A stretch of DNA of 64,000 bases from an uncultured Erythrobacter sp. (GTDB lineage: Bacteria > Pseudomonadota > Alphaproteobacteria > Sphingomonadales > Sphingomonadaceae). Both the position numbers and the translations under genes were made by a program. Below are positions 1 to 10,147 of the stretch, piece after piece (the first letter of the stretch is position 1; each line of letters opens with the position of its first letter). The notes beneath the pieces are model-generated. The model did not search any database. It was not told the DNA's origin and saw nothing but the letters and a program-made list of their open reading frames with translations. The stretch lies in contig NZ_CANMZM010000003.1 in assembly GCF_947502395.1 (NCBI RefSeq), positions 834,709-898,708 of the forward strand. Direction: 5' to 3'.

Positions 1-1
1 G

Positions 2-2734
2 GTGGCGCAACGCTTTGGTTTTTCGCCTGATCGCCGCGTTATCAACCTTATTCTGAAGGACAACTATCGCAACGCGGAGGTTGAATTCGAGTTCGAAGGG
101 CCCTCACGCGGCGGCAATTATACCCGCGAACAGGAGCTAGGCTTCCTTCAGATCACCAATGGCGCGCGAGCGAATGTCAATCTGGAAGCAAATGATACCT
201 CGCTCCTGACCGAGGATGAGCGCGATATCCTCCAGACACCCGGATCAATTTCAGACATTGCGGGCGATCCTGGTCAAGCGCCTTTTCGATCGCTGATTTC
301 AGATAGTAGAGCCCTTGAAGCCAATGTCAGCTGGGCAAAAGCGTTCCTCGACAGCGGGACGGCTGTGTCCGCCAACGTATTCTATGAACGCCGCGATGCC
401 CGCGCTCTCCAAGGGCTCAATACGGTTTTGCTGACAGATGCAGCGGGCAATAGCGCACTTCGCACTTTCGGTGAAGAAACGCCGATTGAACAGACCGTTG
501 CTATTGATACGTTCTCCGCGTCAGGATCGGTCAACACCCCAGTCAACGCATTCCGGCTAACGTCGACTTTCGATGCCAGTTTGAGCGAGTCTGAAACGCG
601 GTTCGATCAATTGTTCGACGCAAGTGACCTTGTGGCTTCTGCTTTGACCGGTGATTTGGCGATTGATGCGGCGCTCCCTTCGAGCATTCAAACCGGTTTC
701 GATGTTGCAAATCGGCGCACGATCACGGCAGAAACGCTCACCACCTTGCGCGGGCCACTTGCCTATCTGCCTGGGGGGGAGCTCAATGCGACTTTTGACA
801 TTGGCGGAAACTGGCAACGCATCGAAAGCGCTGACACCAGGACGCAAATCGATGTGGGGCTTACGCGCCGCGTCGCGACCATCGGCACCAATCTCAACAT
901 TCCGATCACCAGCCGCCGCGAAGGTTTCGCGGATGCGCTGGGCAGTTTCACGCTCAACCTCAACTTGCGCGCAAGCGATCTGTCAGATTTCGGAACCTTG
1001 GGAAGCTACACCGCTGGTCTGACCTGGGCTCCCTTTGGTAATCTCGACTTGTCCGCGACGTACATTGAGCGCGAAGTTGCCCCTTCGCTCAACGCATTAG
1101 GCGATCCGCAGATCGTCAACTTCAATATTCCAGTTTTTGATTTTGTGAATGGTGAAACGGTGCTCGCCGATGTCACCACAGGCGGCAATCCGGACCTGAT
1201 TGCTGAAACCCAGCGCGATTGGAAATTCGCCGCCAATTGGGAGCTTCCCTTCTGGCAAGGCGCGCGTTTTCAGGTCGAATATATCCGCAACCGGTCCGAT
1301 GATGTGGTGAGCGCATTTCCTCAGATCACTCAGGAGATCGAAGCCGCTTTTCCTGATCGCATCACGCGCGATGCTGGCGGCACTTTGATTGCTCTGGACC
1401 GTCGGCAGGTAACATTCGCAGAGACGCGGGCAGACCGGCTTAATTTCAGCCTCAACCTTCGAGGTACGATTGGTGGCGGACAGCGAGGCGGGCCCCCCGG
1501 TGCGCGTGGCGGGAGGCCTGGCGGTGGTGGTGGCCCTCCTCCCGGAGCGGGCCGTGGAAGGCTGAGCGGAGGACCGCCTGCTGCAGCCGCTGCGAGCCAA
1601 AGAGAAGGTCGCCGTGCGGCCTTTATGCAGTTCCGTGAACGAATTTGCGCCGCTGACGGCCTTGAAGTGCTCACGCGCCTAGCCAACGCGATTGCGAGGG
1701 GTGAGGATGTGTCAGCGATCATTCCTGGCGGCGGCTCGCCGCGCTTGATGCGCATGGTGGAACGCATGAAGGGCGAGGATGGTCAGATTGATCCCGAACG
1801 CCTCGCCGCGATGCGTAACCGCATTTGCAATATGGATCCTTCCGCCATGCGAGACGGACCGCAAGCTGGTCCTCCCGGTGCGGCACCTGGTGATAGGCCC
1901 TCTGGTGCCCCCGGCGGTCCACCCGCTGGCGCTATGGGTGAAGGCTTCGCCGCCTTCCGAATGCTTGTTTGCGCCGAGGATGGAGAAGCCAAGCTCCGCG
2001 CGCTTGTGGCCCGGATTGATCGCGGTGAGGATATCTCTGATACGATCCCCGGATTTGACCCGAATATGGCTGGCTTCATGATTGATCGCCTGCGCGGCGA
2101 GGATGGAGAGCTTTCATCGGAGCGCATCGCCGGGATTCGTGCACGGTTCTGCAACGCTGATGGCGAGGGAACTGCTCAAGGCAGGCCAGGTGGCGGTGCC
2201 TCACGCGGCGGACCTCCGGGCCGAGGCTTCAACCCGCTCGCCCGCCGCAATTTCTCCGGCTTCCGCTATTTTGTGTCGCTCAACCACACGATCGAGCTCG
2301 ACAACGAAATCTTGATTGCGCCGGGCCTGACCCCGCTCGACCAATTGGATGGGGAATCCACCAATGCCTTTGGTCTGCCACGCCACACCGCCCGGCTTGA
2401 AGCAGGGATATTCGGGCAAGGAGTAGGGATGCGGCTATCGGGCCGCTACACAGGCTCCACCCGTCTCGATGGATCGGGTTTGCCGGGCAGCACGGCCATC
2501 TTCTTCAACGATCTGGCCACCTTTGATCTTCGTCTGTTCGCCAACATCGATGAGCTTACCGGCAGCGAAAGCCCGATCCTTAAGAACGTCAGGGTCTCCC
2601 TGCGGGCCGACAATATTTTCGACGGTCAGCTAAGGGTCGTTGACGAGAGCGGTGACACGCCGATCAACTTCCAACCGTTCCTTATCGATCCAGTCGGGCG
2701 TTTTATCGGGATCGACATACGGAAGCTGTTCTAA
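2..2734 (+). CDS. TonB-dependent receptor, 5'-truncated by window edge, with large Gly/Pro-rich repeat insert
   Basis: Long ORF open at the window start; beta-barrel-like repeats (LTWAPFGNLDLSATYIEREVAPSLNALGDP, ending in IDIRKLF with terminal aromatic residue) typical of outer membrane receptors. Confidence 0.85.
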   Translation: MAQRFGFSPDRRVINLILKDNYRNAEVEFEFEGPSRGGNYTREQELGFLQITNGARANVNLEANDTSLLTEDERDILQTPGSISDIAGDPGQAPFRSLISDSRALEANVSWAKAFLDSGTAVSANVFYERRDARALQGLNTVLLTDAAGNSALRTFGEETPIEQTVAIDTFSASGSVNTPVNAFRLTSTFDASLSESETRFDQLFDASDLVASALTGDLAIDAALPSSIQTGFDVANRRTITAETLTTLRGPLAYLPGGELNATFDIGGNWQRIESADTRTQIDVGLTRRVATIGTNLNIPITSRREGFADALGSFTLNLNLRASDLSDFGTLGSYTAGLTWAPFGNLDLSATYIEREVAPSLNALGDPQIVNFNIPVFDFVNGETVLADVTTGGNPDLIAETQRDWKFAANWELPFWQGARFQVEYIRNRSDDVVSAFPQITQEIEAAFPDRITRDAGGTLIALDRRQVTFAETRADRLNFSLNLRGTIGGGQRGGPPGARGGRPGGGGGPPPGAGRGRLSGGPPAAAAASQREGRRAAFMQFRERICAADGLEVLTRLANAIARGEDVSAIIPGGGSPRLMRMVERMKGEDGQIDPERLAAMRNRICNMDPSAMRDGPQAGPPGAAPGDRPSGAPGGPPAGAMGEGFAAFRMLVCAEDGEAKLRALVARIDRGEDISDTIPGFDPNMAGFMIDRLRGEDGELSSERIAGIRARFCNADGEGTAQGRPGGGASRGGPPGRGFNPLARRNFSGFRYFVSLNHTIELDNEILIAPGLTPLDQLDGESTNAFGLPRHTARLEAGIFGQGVGMRLSGRYTGSTRLDGSGLPGSTAIFFNDLATFDLRLFANIDELTGSESPILKNVRVSLRADNIFDGQLRVVDESGDTPINFQPFLIDPVGRFIGIDIRKLF

Positions 2735-2744
2735 AGCCCGGCAG

Positions 2745-3611
2745 TCAGACCCAGCCATCTGTGAGCTTGGGGAACATCCAGCTCTGGTAGGGGGATGCTT
2801 CGAACGGTGCCCACTCTCCCTCGGCCTGTGCCAGACGGTCGGCCATGGCAATCATCACGCTTGGGTTTACGCCTAACCCAAGGTGGCTTGCGAACACGCG
2901 GATGTTCTCGGTCGGAGCGCCGCTCCCCTTCTCAGGGTCTTGCACACTCCCGCGCCAGTGAACCACACCATCGGTTTTGGTTAGGATTGAGGTCGTCGGG
3001 ACCGGGGGAGCGATGTCGAGGCCGAGGAATTGCCCATCGCGAATTTCCTCAGGCTCATTGCCATTAAAGAATTCGAACAGGCGCGAGGCGTTGGTATGCG
3101 CGCGATCGTCGGTGATCGGGCTGCCAAGGCTCATCACAAGGCGAACCTTATCGGGCCGCAATTTTGCTAGCTCTCGAGCCAAAACGCCACCAAGACTCCA
3201 GCCGATAAGCGAGACTTTGCGCCCGCTTTCATCAAATAGCCGATCAAGCTGATCTTCTAATTTCTGAATCAGTTCTTCGTTCACTCGGACATTGCGGCCC
3301 GAGTCCCAGCCATGCGCATCATAGCCAAGGCTCTTCAATAGCCGACGCATGGGGCCGGTTGAGTTGTTTGTGGCCATAAAGCCGGGCAACGTCATGACGC
3401 TGTGGCCATCACCCTTGGGTAATGTGCTCAAATAGGCTCTTGAAGCGAAAAACGCGCCGAACTCGAAGACAGCGCGTCCCTCTGACAATGCCAGCAAGGG
3501 ATGCGGTGCGCGCGCAGTTGGCACGGGAACTTCGTTCCATGACCTTTCATCGTCGACCACGATACTTCCCGGCATAGGTGGGAAATCGCGAAAGGTGGGT
3601 AAGCTCGCCAT
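2745..3611 (-). CDS. alpha/beta hydrolase (lipase-like)
   Basis: GWSLGG nucleophile elbow (GxSxG), SLGSPITDDRAH; abuts the next gene. Confidence 0.8.
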   Translation of the reverse strand: MASLPTFRDFPPMPGSIVVDDERSWNEVPVPTARAPHPLLALSEGRAVFEFGAFFASRAYLSTLPKGDGHSVMTLPGFMATNNSTGPMRRLLKSLGYDAHGWDSGRNVRVNEELIQKLEDQLDRLFDESGRKVSLIGWSLGGVLARELAKLRPDKVRLVMSLGSPITDDRAHTNASRLFEFFNGNEPEEIRDGQFLGLDIAPPVPTTSILTKTDGVVHWRGSVQDPEKGSGAPTENIRVFASHLGLGVNPSVMIAMADRLAQAEGEWAPFEASPYQSWMFPKLTDGWV

Positions 3612-5308
3612 TATTTGCTCTCCTCAGCGATGCGCTTTGCCGACGCTTTGGCCGGCTTGCGTTTGGCCGGAGATCCCTTTCTGGCCTTGCTGGTTGTTGG
3701 TTTGGCAGCCGATTTGCGTGCTGCCGCTTTACTTGTGGTTTTCTTCGCTGTTGCGGACCTGTTGGTTACAGTTTTGCTCCCGGCTTGCTTGCGCTTTGGC
3801 TTAGCAGGGGGTGCCTTGGCTGCCACCACTTCAACCGCCTTTGCGGCTGTCAACATCTCATCAAAGCTGTCTTTCAGGCACTGTGAGTAAAACTCAGGAT
3901 CGGGCATGATATCGCGGCATGCGGTGAAGCTGATATAGGCTTCGTCGCAATAGGATTGCACCACGTGAGCAAGGCCAAGGCCATCGGTGAGGCAGATCAG
4001 CGACAGCGCCATGCTCTCCATCTTTGCGCCGGCCGAATAGATCGGGATAGGCGGGCCGGGCACATTGGTCACAACCGTGTTGAATGGCATAGCGAGCTTA
4101 TGCGCGATGCTGATCCGGCCAAACAATTGCGCGCCCAACGCCATGTAAAGGAGCGGATTGACCTTGGAAACTTCGGTCATGGTGCGTGCGCCGATTGCAT
4201 TGGTCATCGCTTTGGAGTTGCTGGTGCGGCCAAAGACGAAAGCGAGACGCTCTGCCGGGTCTGAGATGTGCGTACCCAAAGGCGCAATCATGGCGGAGAC
4301 CTGATTGCCCATATCGCTTTTCTCGTCTGAAGAGCGCACCGATATCGGCGCCATGGCGGTCATGGTTGCTTTGGGAAGATCGTTCTTCGCGGTCAGATAT
4401 TTGTGCAGCGCTCCACCAATAATTGCGAGCGCAACATCGTTGACCTTGGTGTTAAGGTCCGGTGCAAGCGCGCGGATCGCCTTGAAATCTTTCAGCGGGA
4501 AGCGCTGTCCCTCAACCACACGGTGCGAGGAGATGGATTTGTTGAAGCGCGTGCGAGGTGGCACATAATCGCTTGTCACCTTGAATTCGCTTGTGATCAG
4601 CCCCTTGATCGCATTGGCGACACCCGGGACAGCTTGCGCCGCGACTTTTGCCTGTTTCAACGGGTTGATCAGACCGTTGATGTAAGACTTGCCGAGCAGC
4701 TCCATCGGACCCGGGATCTTCTCCGGCTTCCAATCATCGGGCTTGTTTGGTGGAGGCGCATGAGGGGCGAGGGTGTGGATCGCCTCCATCAGGTCAATTC
4801 CGCTCATCCCATCGATTGCGGCATGGTGCACCTTGGTCACGAAGGCGAAACAGCCTGGCGGATACCCTGGCACATTGTCGAGCCCCTCGACCACGGTAAA
4901 CTCCCAAGGCGGCCTGTTTAGATCGAGCGGCCGGGCATGAATTCGCGCGGTCTGGATACACAACTGCCGCCAATCACCCGGTTTCGGCAAGGCCACATGG
5001 CGCAGGTGATACTCCAGATCGAAATCCGGGTCCTCGATCCAATATGGATAGTCGAGATCGAACGGTACGCGCACCAAACGCTGGCGCATGGTCTTGGACA
5101 GCTGTAAACGACTGCGGAAGAATTCAAGAATGTCTTTGAACCGGACAAACCCGCCCGGAGCTGTTTCAGGATTATAAATCAGCAGATTGCCGATATGCAT
5201 TGGCGAATTGGGCGATTCCATCGCCACAAAGGATGAATCCATGCCCTGCAACTGCTGCAAAAGGTCTCTCCTCGTACCCTGATCTGACTTGGCCTTATGA
5301 GCGACCAT
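3611..5308 (-). CDS. wax ester synthase/diacylglycerol acyltransferase (WS/DGAT) with Lys/Ala-rich C-terminal tail
   Basis: HHAAIDG active-site motif (HHxxxDG), N-terminal LQQLQGMDSSFVAMESPNSPMHIG, NVPGPPIPIYSAGA. Confidence 0.92.
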   Translation of the reverse strand: MVAHKAKSDQGTRRDLLQQLQGMDSSFVAMESPNSPMHIGNLLIYNPETAPGGFVRFKDILEFFRSRLQLSKTMRQRLVRVPFDLDYPYWIEDPDFDLEYHLRHVALPKPGDWRQLCIQTARIHARPLDLNRPPWEFTVVEGLDNVPGYPPGCFAFVTKVHHAAIDGMSGIDLMEAIHTLAPHAPPPNKPDDWKPEKIPGPMELLGKSYINGLINPLKQAKVAAQAVPGVANAIKGLITSEFKVTSDYVPPRTRFNKSISSHRVVEGQRFPLKDFKAIRALAPDLNTKVNDVALAIIGGALHKYLTAKNDLPKATMTAMAPISVRSSDEKSDMGNQVSAMIAPLGTHISDPAERLAFVFGRTSNSKAMTNAIGARTMTEVSKVNPLLYMALGAQLFGRISIAHKLAMPFNTVVTNVPGPPIPIYSAGAKMESMALSLICLTDGLGLAHVVQSYCDEAYISFTACRDIMPDPEFYSQCLKDSFDEMLTAAKAVEVVAAKAPPAKPKRKQAGSKTVTNRSATAKKTTSKAAARKSAAKPTTSKARKGSPAKRKPAKASAKRIAEESK

Positions 5309-5392
5309 TAACGACTAGGCTAGGCAGATATGTCACGGGATACAACCTGACGTTCACGTCAGGCGCTGAGTTATTGCAAAATTGATGCAGCC

Positions 5393-6583
5393 TTATTTAT
5401 GGCCAAGGGCCTCTGCACAGGCGACCCCGCTCGCCCATGCCCATTGAAAATTGTAGCCGCCAAGCCACCCGGTGACATCCACCGCTTCTCCGATAACGTA
5501 GAGCCCGGGAACGCTCTTCGCCTCCATGGTTTTGCTCGAAAGTTCGTTTGTGGAGATGCCGCCGATAGTGACCTCTGCCTTGGCAAAACCCTCTGTGCCG
5601 GAGGGAGTAAAGCGCCAATCCGCGAGTTTCTGGCCCGCCGCTCTAAGCGTCTTGTCCGAGATATTGCCCAGTTCCGTATCAATTCCTAATCGTTCAGCCA
5701 GTGCGTCTGCCAAGCGGTCTGGAAGATGCTCTCGAAGGGCGGATTTGAGGCCAGCACGAGGACGATCGCGTTTGAGCTCCAGCAGCCAATCGACGTCGGC
5801 CTGTGGCAGGAATGTGATCCCAACTTCTTCACCCGGGTGCCAGTAGGACGAGATTTGCAAGATCGCGGGGCCAGAAAGCCCTTTGTGGGTGAAAAGTGCG
5901 GCTTCATCGAAGCTGGCTTTCCGCTTGCCGTTGCCAGCGCGAGCGGTGACGGGGGCGGAAACCCCCGACAGTTCCCGGAATAGAACGTCTTCTCCGCCAA
6001 GGGTGAGTGGAACAAGGGCAGGGCGGGGCTCGACGACTTTGAGGCCGAATTGCCGCGCGAGATCGTAGGCAAAACCGGTCGCACCCATCTTGGGGATGGA
6101 TGGGCCGCCGCTTGCGATGACCAATCGGGGAGCGGTGAAGTTTTGGCCTGAAGCAGAAACAGCGAATGCGTCTCCATCTTTCACCACTGCGCTCACAAAG
6201 GCGTCGCAAAGGATGTCAACGCTTTCCCCACACTCATCGAGAAGCATCTGAACGATCTGCTTGGCTGACCCATCGCAAAAGAGCTGTCCCAGGGTTTTTT
6301 CATGCCACGCAATGCCGTGAGCATTGACGAGTTCGATGAAATCTTGCGGGGTGTAGCGGGCGAGTGCCGACTTGGCGAAATGCGGATTGTCGGAAAGGTA
6401 GTTGGCAGGCCCGGCATCCACATTGGTGAAGTTGCAGCGCCCACCGCCGGAAATCAGGATCTTCTTGCCGGGCTTATCGGCCTTCTCAAGCACTACGACG
6501 CGAAGGCCGCGCTTGCCGGCTTGGGCTGCACACATCAGGCCTGCGGCGCCAGCGCCAAGAATGATTGCGTCGTAATGCTCCAT
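5393..6583 (-). CDS. NAD(P)/FAD-dependent oxidoreductase, HI0933/YhiN (BaiN) family
   Basis: GAGAAGLMCAAQAGKRG dinucleotide fold, GGGRCNFTN, C-terminal GEAVDVTGWLGGYNFQWAWASG. Confidence 0.9.
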   Translation of the reverse strand: MEHYDAIILGAGAAGLMCAAQAGKRGLRVVVLEKADKPGKKILISGGGRCNFTNVDAGPANYLSDNPHFAKSALARYTPQDFIELVNAHGIAWHEKTLGQLFCDGSAKQIVQMLLDECGESVDILCDAFVSAVVKDGDAFAVSASGQNFTAPRLVIASGGPSIPKMGATGFAYDLARQFGLKVVEPRPALVPLTLGGEDVLFRELSGVSAPVTARAGNGKRKASFDEAALFTHKGLSGPAILQISSYWHPGEEVGITFLPQADVDWLLELKRDRPRAGLKSALREHLPDRLADALAERLGIDTELGNISDKTLRAAGQKLADWRFTPSGTEGFAKAEVTIGGISTNELSSKTMEAKSVPGLYVIGEAVDVTGWLGGYNFQWAWASGVACAEALGHK

Positions 6584-6647
6584 TTCCCGCCGATAGGGGT
6601 TCGCTCACACATTGCCAATGGCCGGGTGCTGGCCCTATCTAGGCCGC

Positions 6648-8591
6648 ATGCCGAATGCGAAAGCCGGAAGTCCCCACAACCCCGATGGTGCTGAGCGCTT
6701 TAACGAGGAGCGAGCGGCCTACACGGTGGCCCGCGCGCAACCCAATTTGGAAGCGGGGGTTGCGGCGATCCGCGAGGTGGTTGCGACACTCAAGCCAATA
6801 CCCGGTGTCTACCGCATGCTCGATGCGCGGGGCGATGTGCTTTATGTCGGCAAGGCGCGCAGCTTAAAGGCGCGGGTGGTGAACTACACTCAGGTCAACC
6901 AGCTGACCAATCGGCTCCAGCGCATGGTCTCACAGTGTCGGTCTATGGAGATTGTGACCACCAATTCCGAGGCTGAGGCGCTTCTGCTCGAGGCGCAGTT
7001 AATCAAAAGGTATCGCCCGCCTTTCAACGTGTTGCTGCGCGATGATAAGAGCTTTCCTTTCATCCTCCTGCGCGCTGATCATGAGTTTCCGCGTATCCAT
7101 AAGCACCGCGGCGCAAGGCGGGCGAAGGGGAATTACTATGGCCCCTTTGCGAGCGCGGGCAGCGTCAACACCACACTTAATGCACTTGAGAAGCTCTTTC
7201 TTCTAAGGTCTTGTACAGACAGCTTTTTCAACAATCGCAACCGGCCCTGTTTACTTTATCAGATCAAGCGGTGTTCGGCTCCATGTGTGGGCCGGATCAG
7301 CGGGGAGGACTACGCGGCGCTGGTGGGGCAAGCCAAGGACTTCCTCGCGGGCAAATCCTCCAAGGTTCAGGCTGACCTTGAAAAGCAAATGGCCAAAGCT
7401 GCCGAAGGCTTGGACTTTGAAACGGCCGCGATTTTGCGCGACCGCCTGCGCGCTGCGACTTTCATCCAGGGCTCTCAAGCGATCAATGCGAAGAGCGTGG
7501 GTGATGCCGATGTCTTCGCGCTTCGGTCCAACGGCGGGCAGATGTGTGTGCAGGCTTTCTTCATCCGTGGTGGACAGAACTGGGGGCATCGTGCCTTCTT
7601 CCCTAGCCATGTGAAGGATGTGGAAGAGGACCAGGTCCTCGCCAATGTGATGCTGCAGTTTTATGAAGAAGTGCCGCCGCCGCCCAATGTTTTGGTGGAT
7701 CGGAAGCTGCTTGAAACCGAATTGATCGAGGCCGCTCTCTCTGAGCTTGCCGAGAAGAAAGTTGCGATTTCCATCCCCCAACGCGGAGACCGCCGCAAGC
7801 TTATGGCGCAGGCCGAGCGCAATGCCGTAGAGGCGCTCGAAAGGCGGCTCGCTGAGAGCGGAACCAAAGCCAAAGTCCAGCGCGAGCTTGCCGAATTCCT
7901 CGAGTTGGGTGAGCCACCCAAGCGTATTGAAGTTTACGATAACAGCCACATCCAAGGCGCAAAGGCGGTGGGCGCGATGGTTGTCGCCTCGCCCGAGGGC
8001 TTCGAAAAGTCACAATACCGCAAGTTCAACATCAAGTCCGCTCAGACCAATGACGACTTTGCGATGATGCGCGAGGTGATGGAGCGGCGCTTTACGCGTG
8101 CGATGAAGGATGACCCCGACCGTGAACGTGAAGGGGTTTGGCCTGATCTCGTGCTGGTTGATGGAGGGAAGGGACAGCTTTCCAGCGTGATGGAGGTACT
8201 GGGCGAGCTCGGCATCGAAGACCTACCAGTGATCGGCATCGCGAAGGGCCCGCATCATGGTCGCGAAGGGCGCGAGATATTCCACTTCCCGGACGGGCGC
8301 GAGAAAATGCTCCCAACCAATTCGCCCGTGCTGTTTTACGCGCAGAACCTGCGGGATGAAGTCCACCGGTATGTCATTGGCGCCCACCGCGCCAAACGTT
8401 CCAAGGCGATCACAGCCTCGCCGCTGGATGAGATCCCAGGCATTGGCCCGGCCCGCAAGCGCGCGCTGCTCCTCCATTTCGGCACGGCGAGCAAGGTGCG
8501 AGCGGCCGCACTCGAAGACCTACAACGCGCGCCGGGTGTTAGTGACGCTGTGGCGCGCACGATCTATGATTTCTATCATGCGGGGGGATGA
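6648..8591 (+). CDS. uvrC: excinuclease ABC subunit C
   Basis: GIY-YIG-like N-terminus (PGVYRMLDARGDVLYVGKARSLKARV), UVR domain, C-terminal HhH (IPGIGPARKRALLLHFG). ORF track starts at 6612; ATG at 6648 (MPNAKAG) is an alternative. Confidence 0.95.
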   Translation: MPNAKAGSPHNPDGAERFNEERAAYTVARAQPNLEAGVAAIREVVATLKPIPGVYRMLDARGDVLYVGKARSLKARVVNYTQVNQLTNRLQRMVSQCRSMEIVTTNSEAEALLLEAQLIKRYRPPFNVLLRDDKSFPFILLRADHEFPRIHKHRGARRAKGNYYGPFASAGSVNTTLNALEKLFLLRSCTDSFFNNRNRPCLLYQIKRCSAPCVGRISGEDYAALVGQAKDFLAGKSSKVQADLEKQMAKAAEGLDFETAAILRDRLRAATFIQGSQAINAKSVGDADVFALRSNGGQMCVQAFFIRGGQNWGHRAFFPSHVKDVEEDQVLANVMLQFYEEVPPPPNVLVDRKLLETELIEAALSELAEKKVAISIPQRGDRRKLMAQAERNAVEALERRLAESGTKAKVQRELAEFLELGEPPKRIEVYDNSHIQGAKAVGAMVVASPEGFEKSQYRKFNIKSAQTNDDFAMMREVMERRFTRAMKDDPDREREGVWPDLVLVDGGKGQLSSVMEVLGELGIEDLPVIGIAKGPHHGREGREIFHFPDGREKMLPTNSPVLFYAQNLRDEVHRYVIGAHRAKRSKAITASPLDEIPGIGPARKRALLLHFGTASKVRAAALEDLQRAPGVSDAVARTIYDFYHAGG

Positions 8592-8629
8592 GGGATGCAA
8601 AGCAACATGCGTTAGCTTTGCGCATCACT

Positions 8630-10003
8630 CTATCGTTCAAGAACGGGAAAACTCCTCAATCCCCAGACACCACGTGCCCGTTTGCCACCGTCCTTCATTT
8701 GCACTTCTGCCGTTCCACATGCGCTGCTCATGGCATCAGAGACAGGCGCGAGTTCAGGCATCCCGTCAATGGCAGCTGCAACAATTAGCCTTGTGTCTGT
8801 ATCGTTAAAGCCTGCCTCGAAAACCCCGTTTGCGATGCTTCTGCAGAACCGCAGCAGGGTCGCGTCGCGCGCTTCCTCTGCATCTGTATCGGCCGCCGGA
8901 TTGTCGCGAAAATCGTCTGAAGCGAGGAAATCCTTGTACCATTGCTGATCGTTGATGAATTGTTGCACCGTTTTGTTGGCGGCCATTTCAAATGCAAGGA
9001 TCGACCCAGTTGTCGGATCAGTCGAAGAGCCCTGGGTGCAGAGATCTCTCGTGCTGAACATGGAGGTTCGTGGACAGGCTAGGCTTAGCCAATATGAAAG
9101 GTAAATCGGATCCCGATTTCGGGTTAATCTGCTGCCGTTTGTCGAGCGTGGGTTGCGGTTATGTGAGGTGATTTCAAAAGGCAGTTGGATGATGATTTGG
9201 ATTCGCCGGTTTTTGTACCAGCTATCGAGGTTGAAACCATCCTCTACCGTCTCATCGAAACTCCTGTCGAACAGCGACCCCCCTATCTCGTTGATGGCAT
9301 TTGATGTCTTTGTGAGCTGTTCCGCGTTGATCGAGGTCAACAGCGTTGATGAGGGAGCAACCAGTTTCACGGCATCTTGAACGGCCTGAAGAACTTCTAC
9401 TGCTCCGGTATAACTTGTGCGAAACGAGTGTTGGGCGCGCGCCTTCACATTCAATGTTGTATTTGAATTGACCCTGAAGAATGTCTGATCGAGTCCGTTA
9501 TTCCGAATATTTGTCGTATATTCAACGCCGTTCTCTCCTTCCTCATTGTATTTAAAGCTGGCGAGAGCGATCGGAATGCTGACCGTTGGCGCGGCCATTT
9601 CTATCTGAAGTGAATGCGATGTTTCGATTACGCGGTCGGAGAAGAGACGGGCAATCCAGCCCCTGCCTTCGAGCGAATAGACCCGCTGACCGTCGTAGTG
9701 AAAGATGGCACCAGGCTCTACCACCCAGCGAGTGTAATTGCCTGCTAATGGGTGCTTATCCTCAGCAAGATTAGCCGTCTCGCAAACATTCGTCGAGATG
9801 TATCCCGTAGCGCGGAAGCCATTTTGTAGATTGGCATAAGAAGTCGAGGTGTTGTTGCTCTCTGCGGTGGCGTTGCACAGTGCTGTAGCTTCGCTATCCA
9901 CCCCCCGACTGCCCACTTCCGCAGGCTCCGCGGACAATGGTTGATGAATAAGAGTAAACAGGATCGAAAAGCTAAAAATCTTTATTGATTGAGGCTTTCC
10001 CAT
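8630..10003 (-). CDS. secreted hypothetical protein
   Basis: ORF with probable signal peptide MGKPQSIKIFSFSILFTLIHQPLSA; ATG at 10003 preceded by AGGGGAG; no family recognised. Confidence 0.75.
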   Translation of the reverse strand: MGKPQSIKIFSFSILFTLIHQPLSAEPAEVGSRGVDSEATALCNATAESNNTSTSYANLQNGFRATGYISTNVCETANLAEDKHPLAGNYTRWVVEPGAIFHYDGQRVYSLEGRGWIARLFSDRVIETSHSLQIEMAAPTVSIPIALASFKYNEEGENGVEYTTNIRNNGLDQTFFRVNSNTTLNVKARAQHSFRTSYTGAVEVLQAVQDAVKLVAPSSTLLTSINAEQLTKTSNAINEIGGSLFDRSFDETVEDGFNLDSWYKNRRIQIIIQLPFEITSHNRNPRSTNGSRLTRNRDPIYLSYWLSLACPRTSMFSTRDLCTQGSSTDPTTGSILAFEMAANKTVQQFINDQQWYKDFLASDDFRDNPAADTDAEEARDATLLRFCRSIANGVFEAGFNDTDTRLIVAAAIDGMPELAPVSDAMSSACGTAEVQMKDGGKRARGVWGLRSFPVLER

Positions 10004-10090
10004 AAATCTCCCCTGGAAAGAAAAGCATATCTCTCCATGAGTATATCGAGAGAGCAGTGTATTGCAACGCAAATTCAAGCTCTTCCAATC

Positions 10091-10129
10091 AAAAGGCCCG
10101 GCACCACAATTAAGTGTGCCGGGCCTTTT
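10091..10129. terminator. bidirectional intrinsic terminator
   Basis: Perfect 14-bp inverted repeat AAAAGGCCCGGCAC...GTGCCGGGCCTTTT, just downstream of the minus-strand sodB stop. Confidence 0.85.
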
Positions 10130-10147
10130 AGTGCAAATAGAGTGTTT

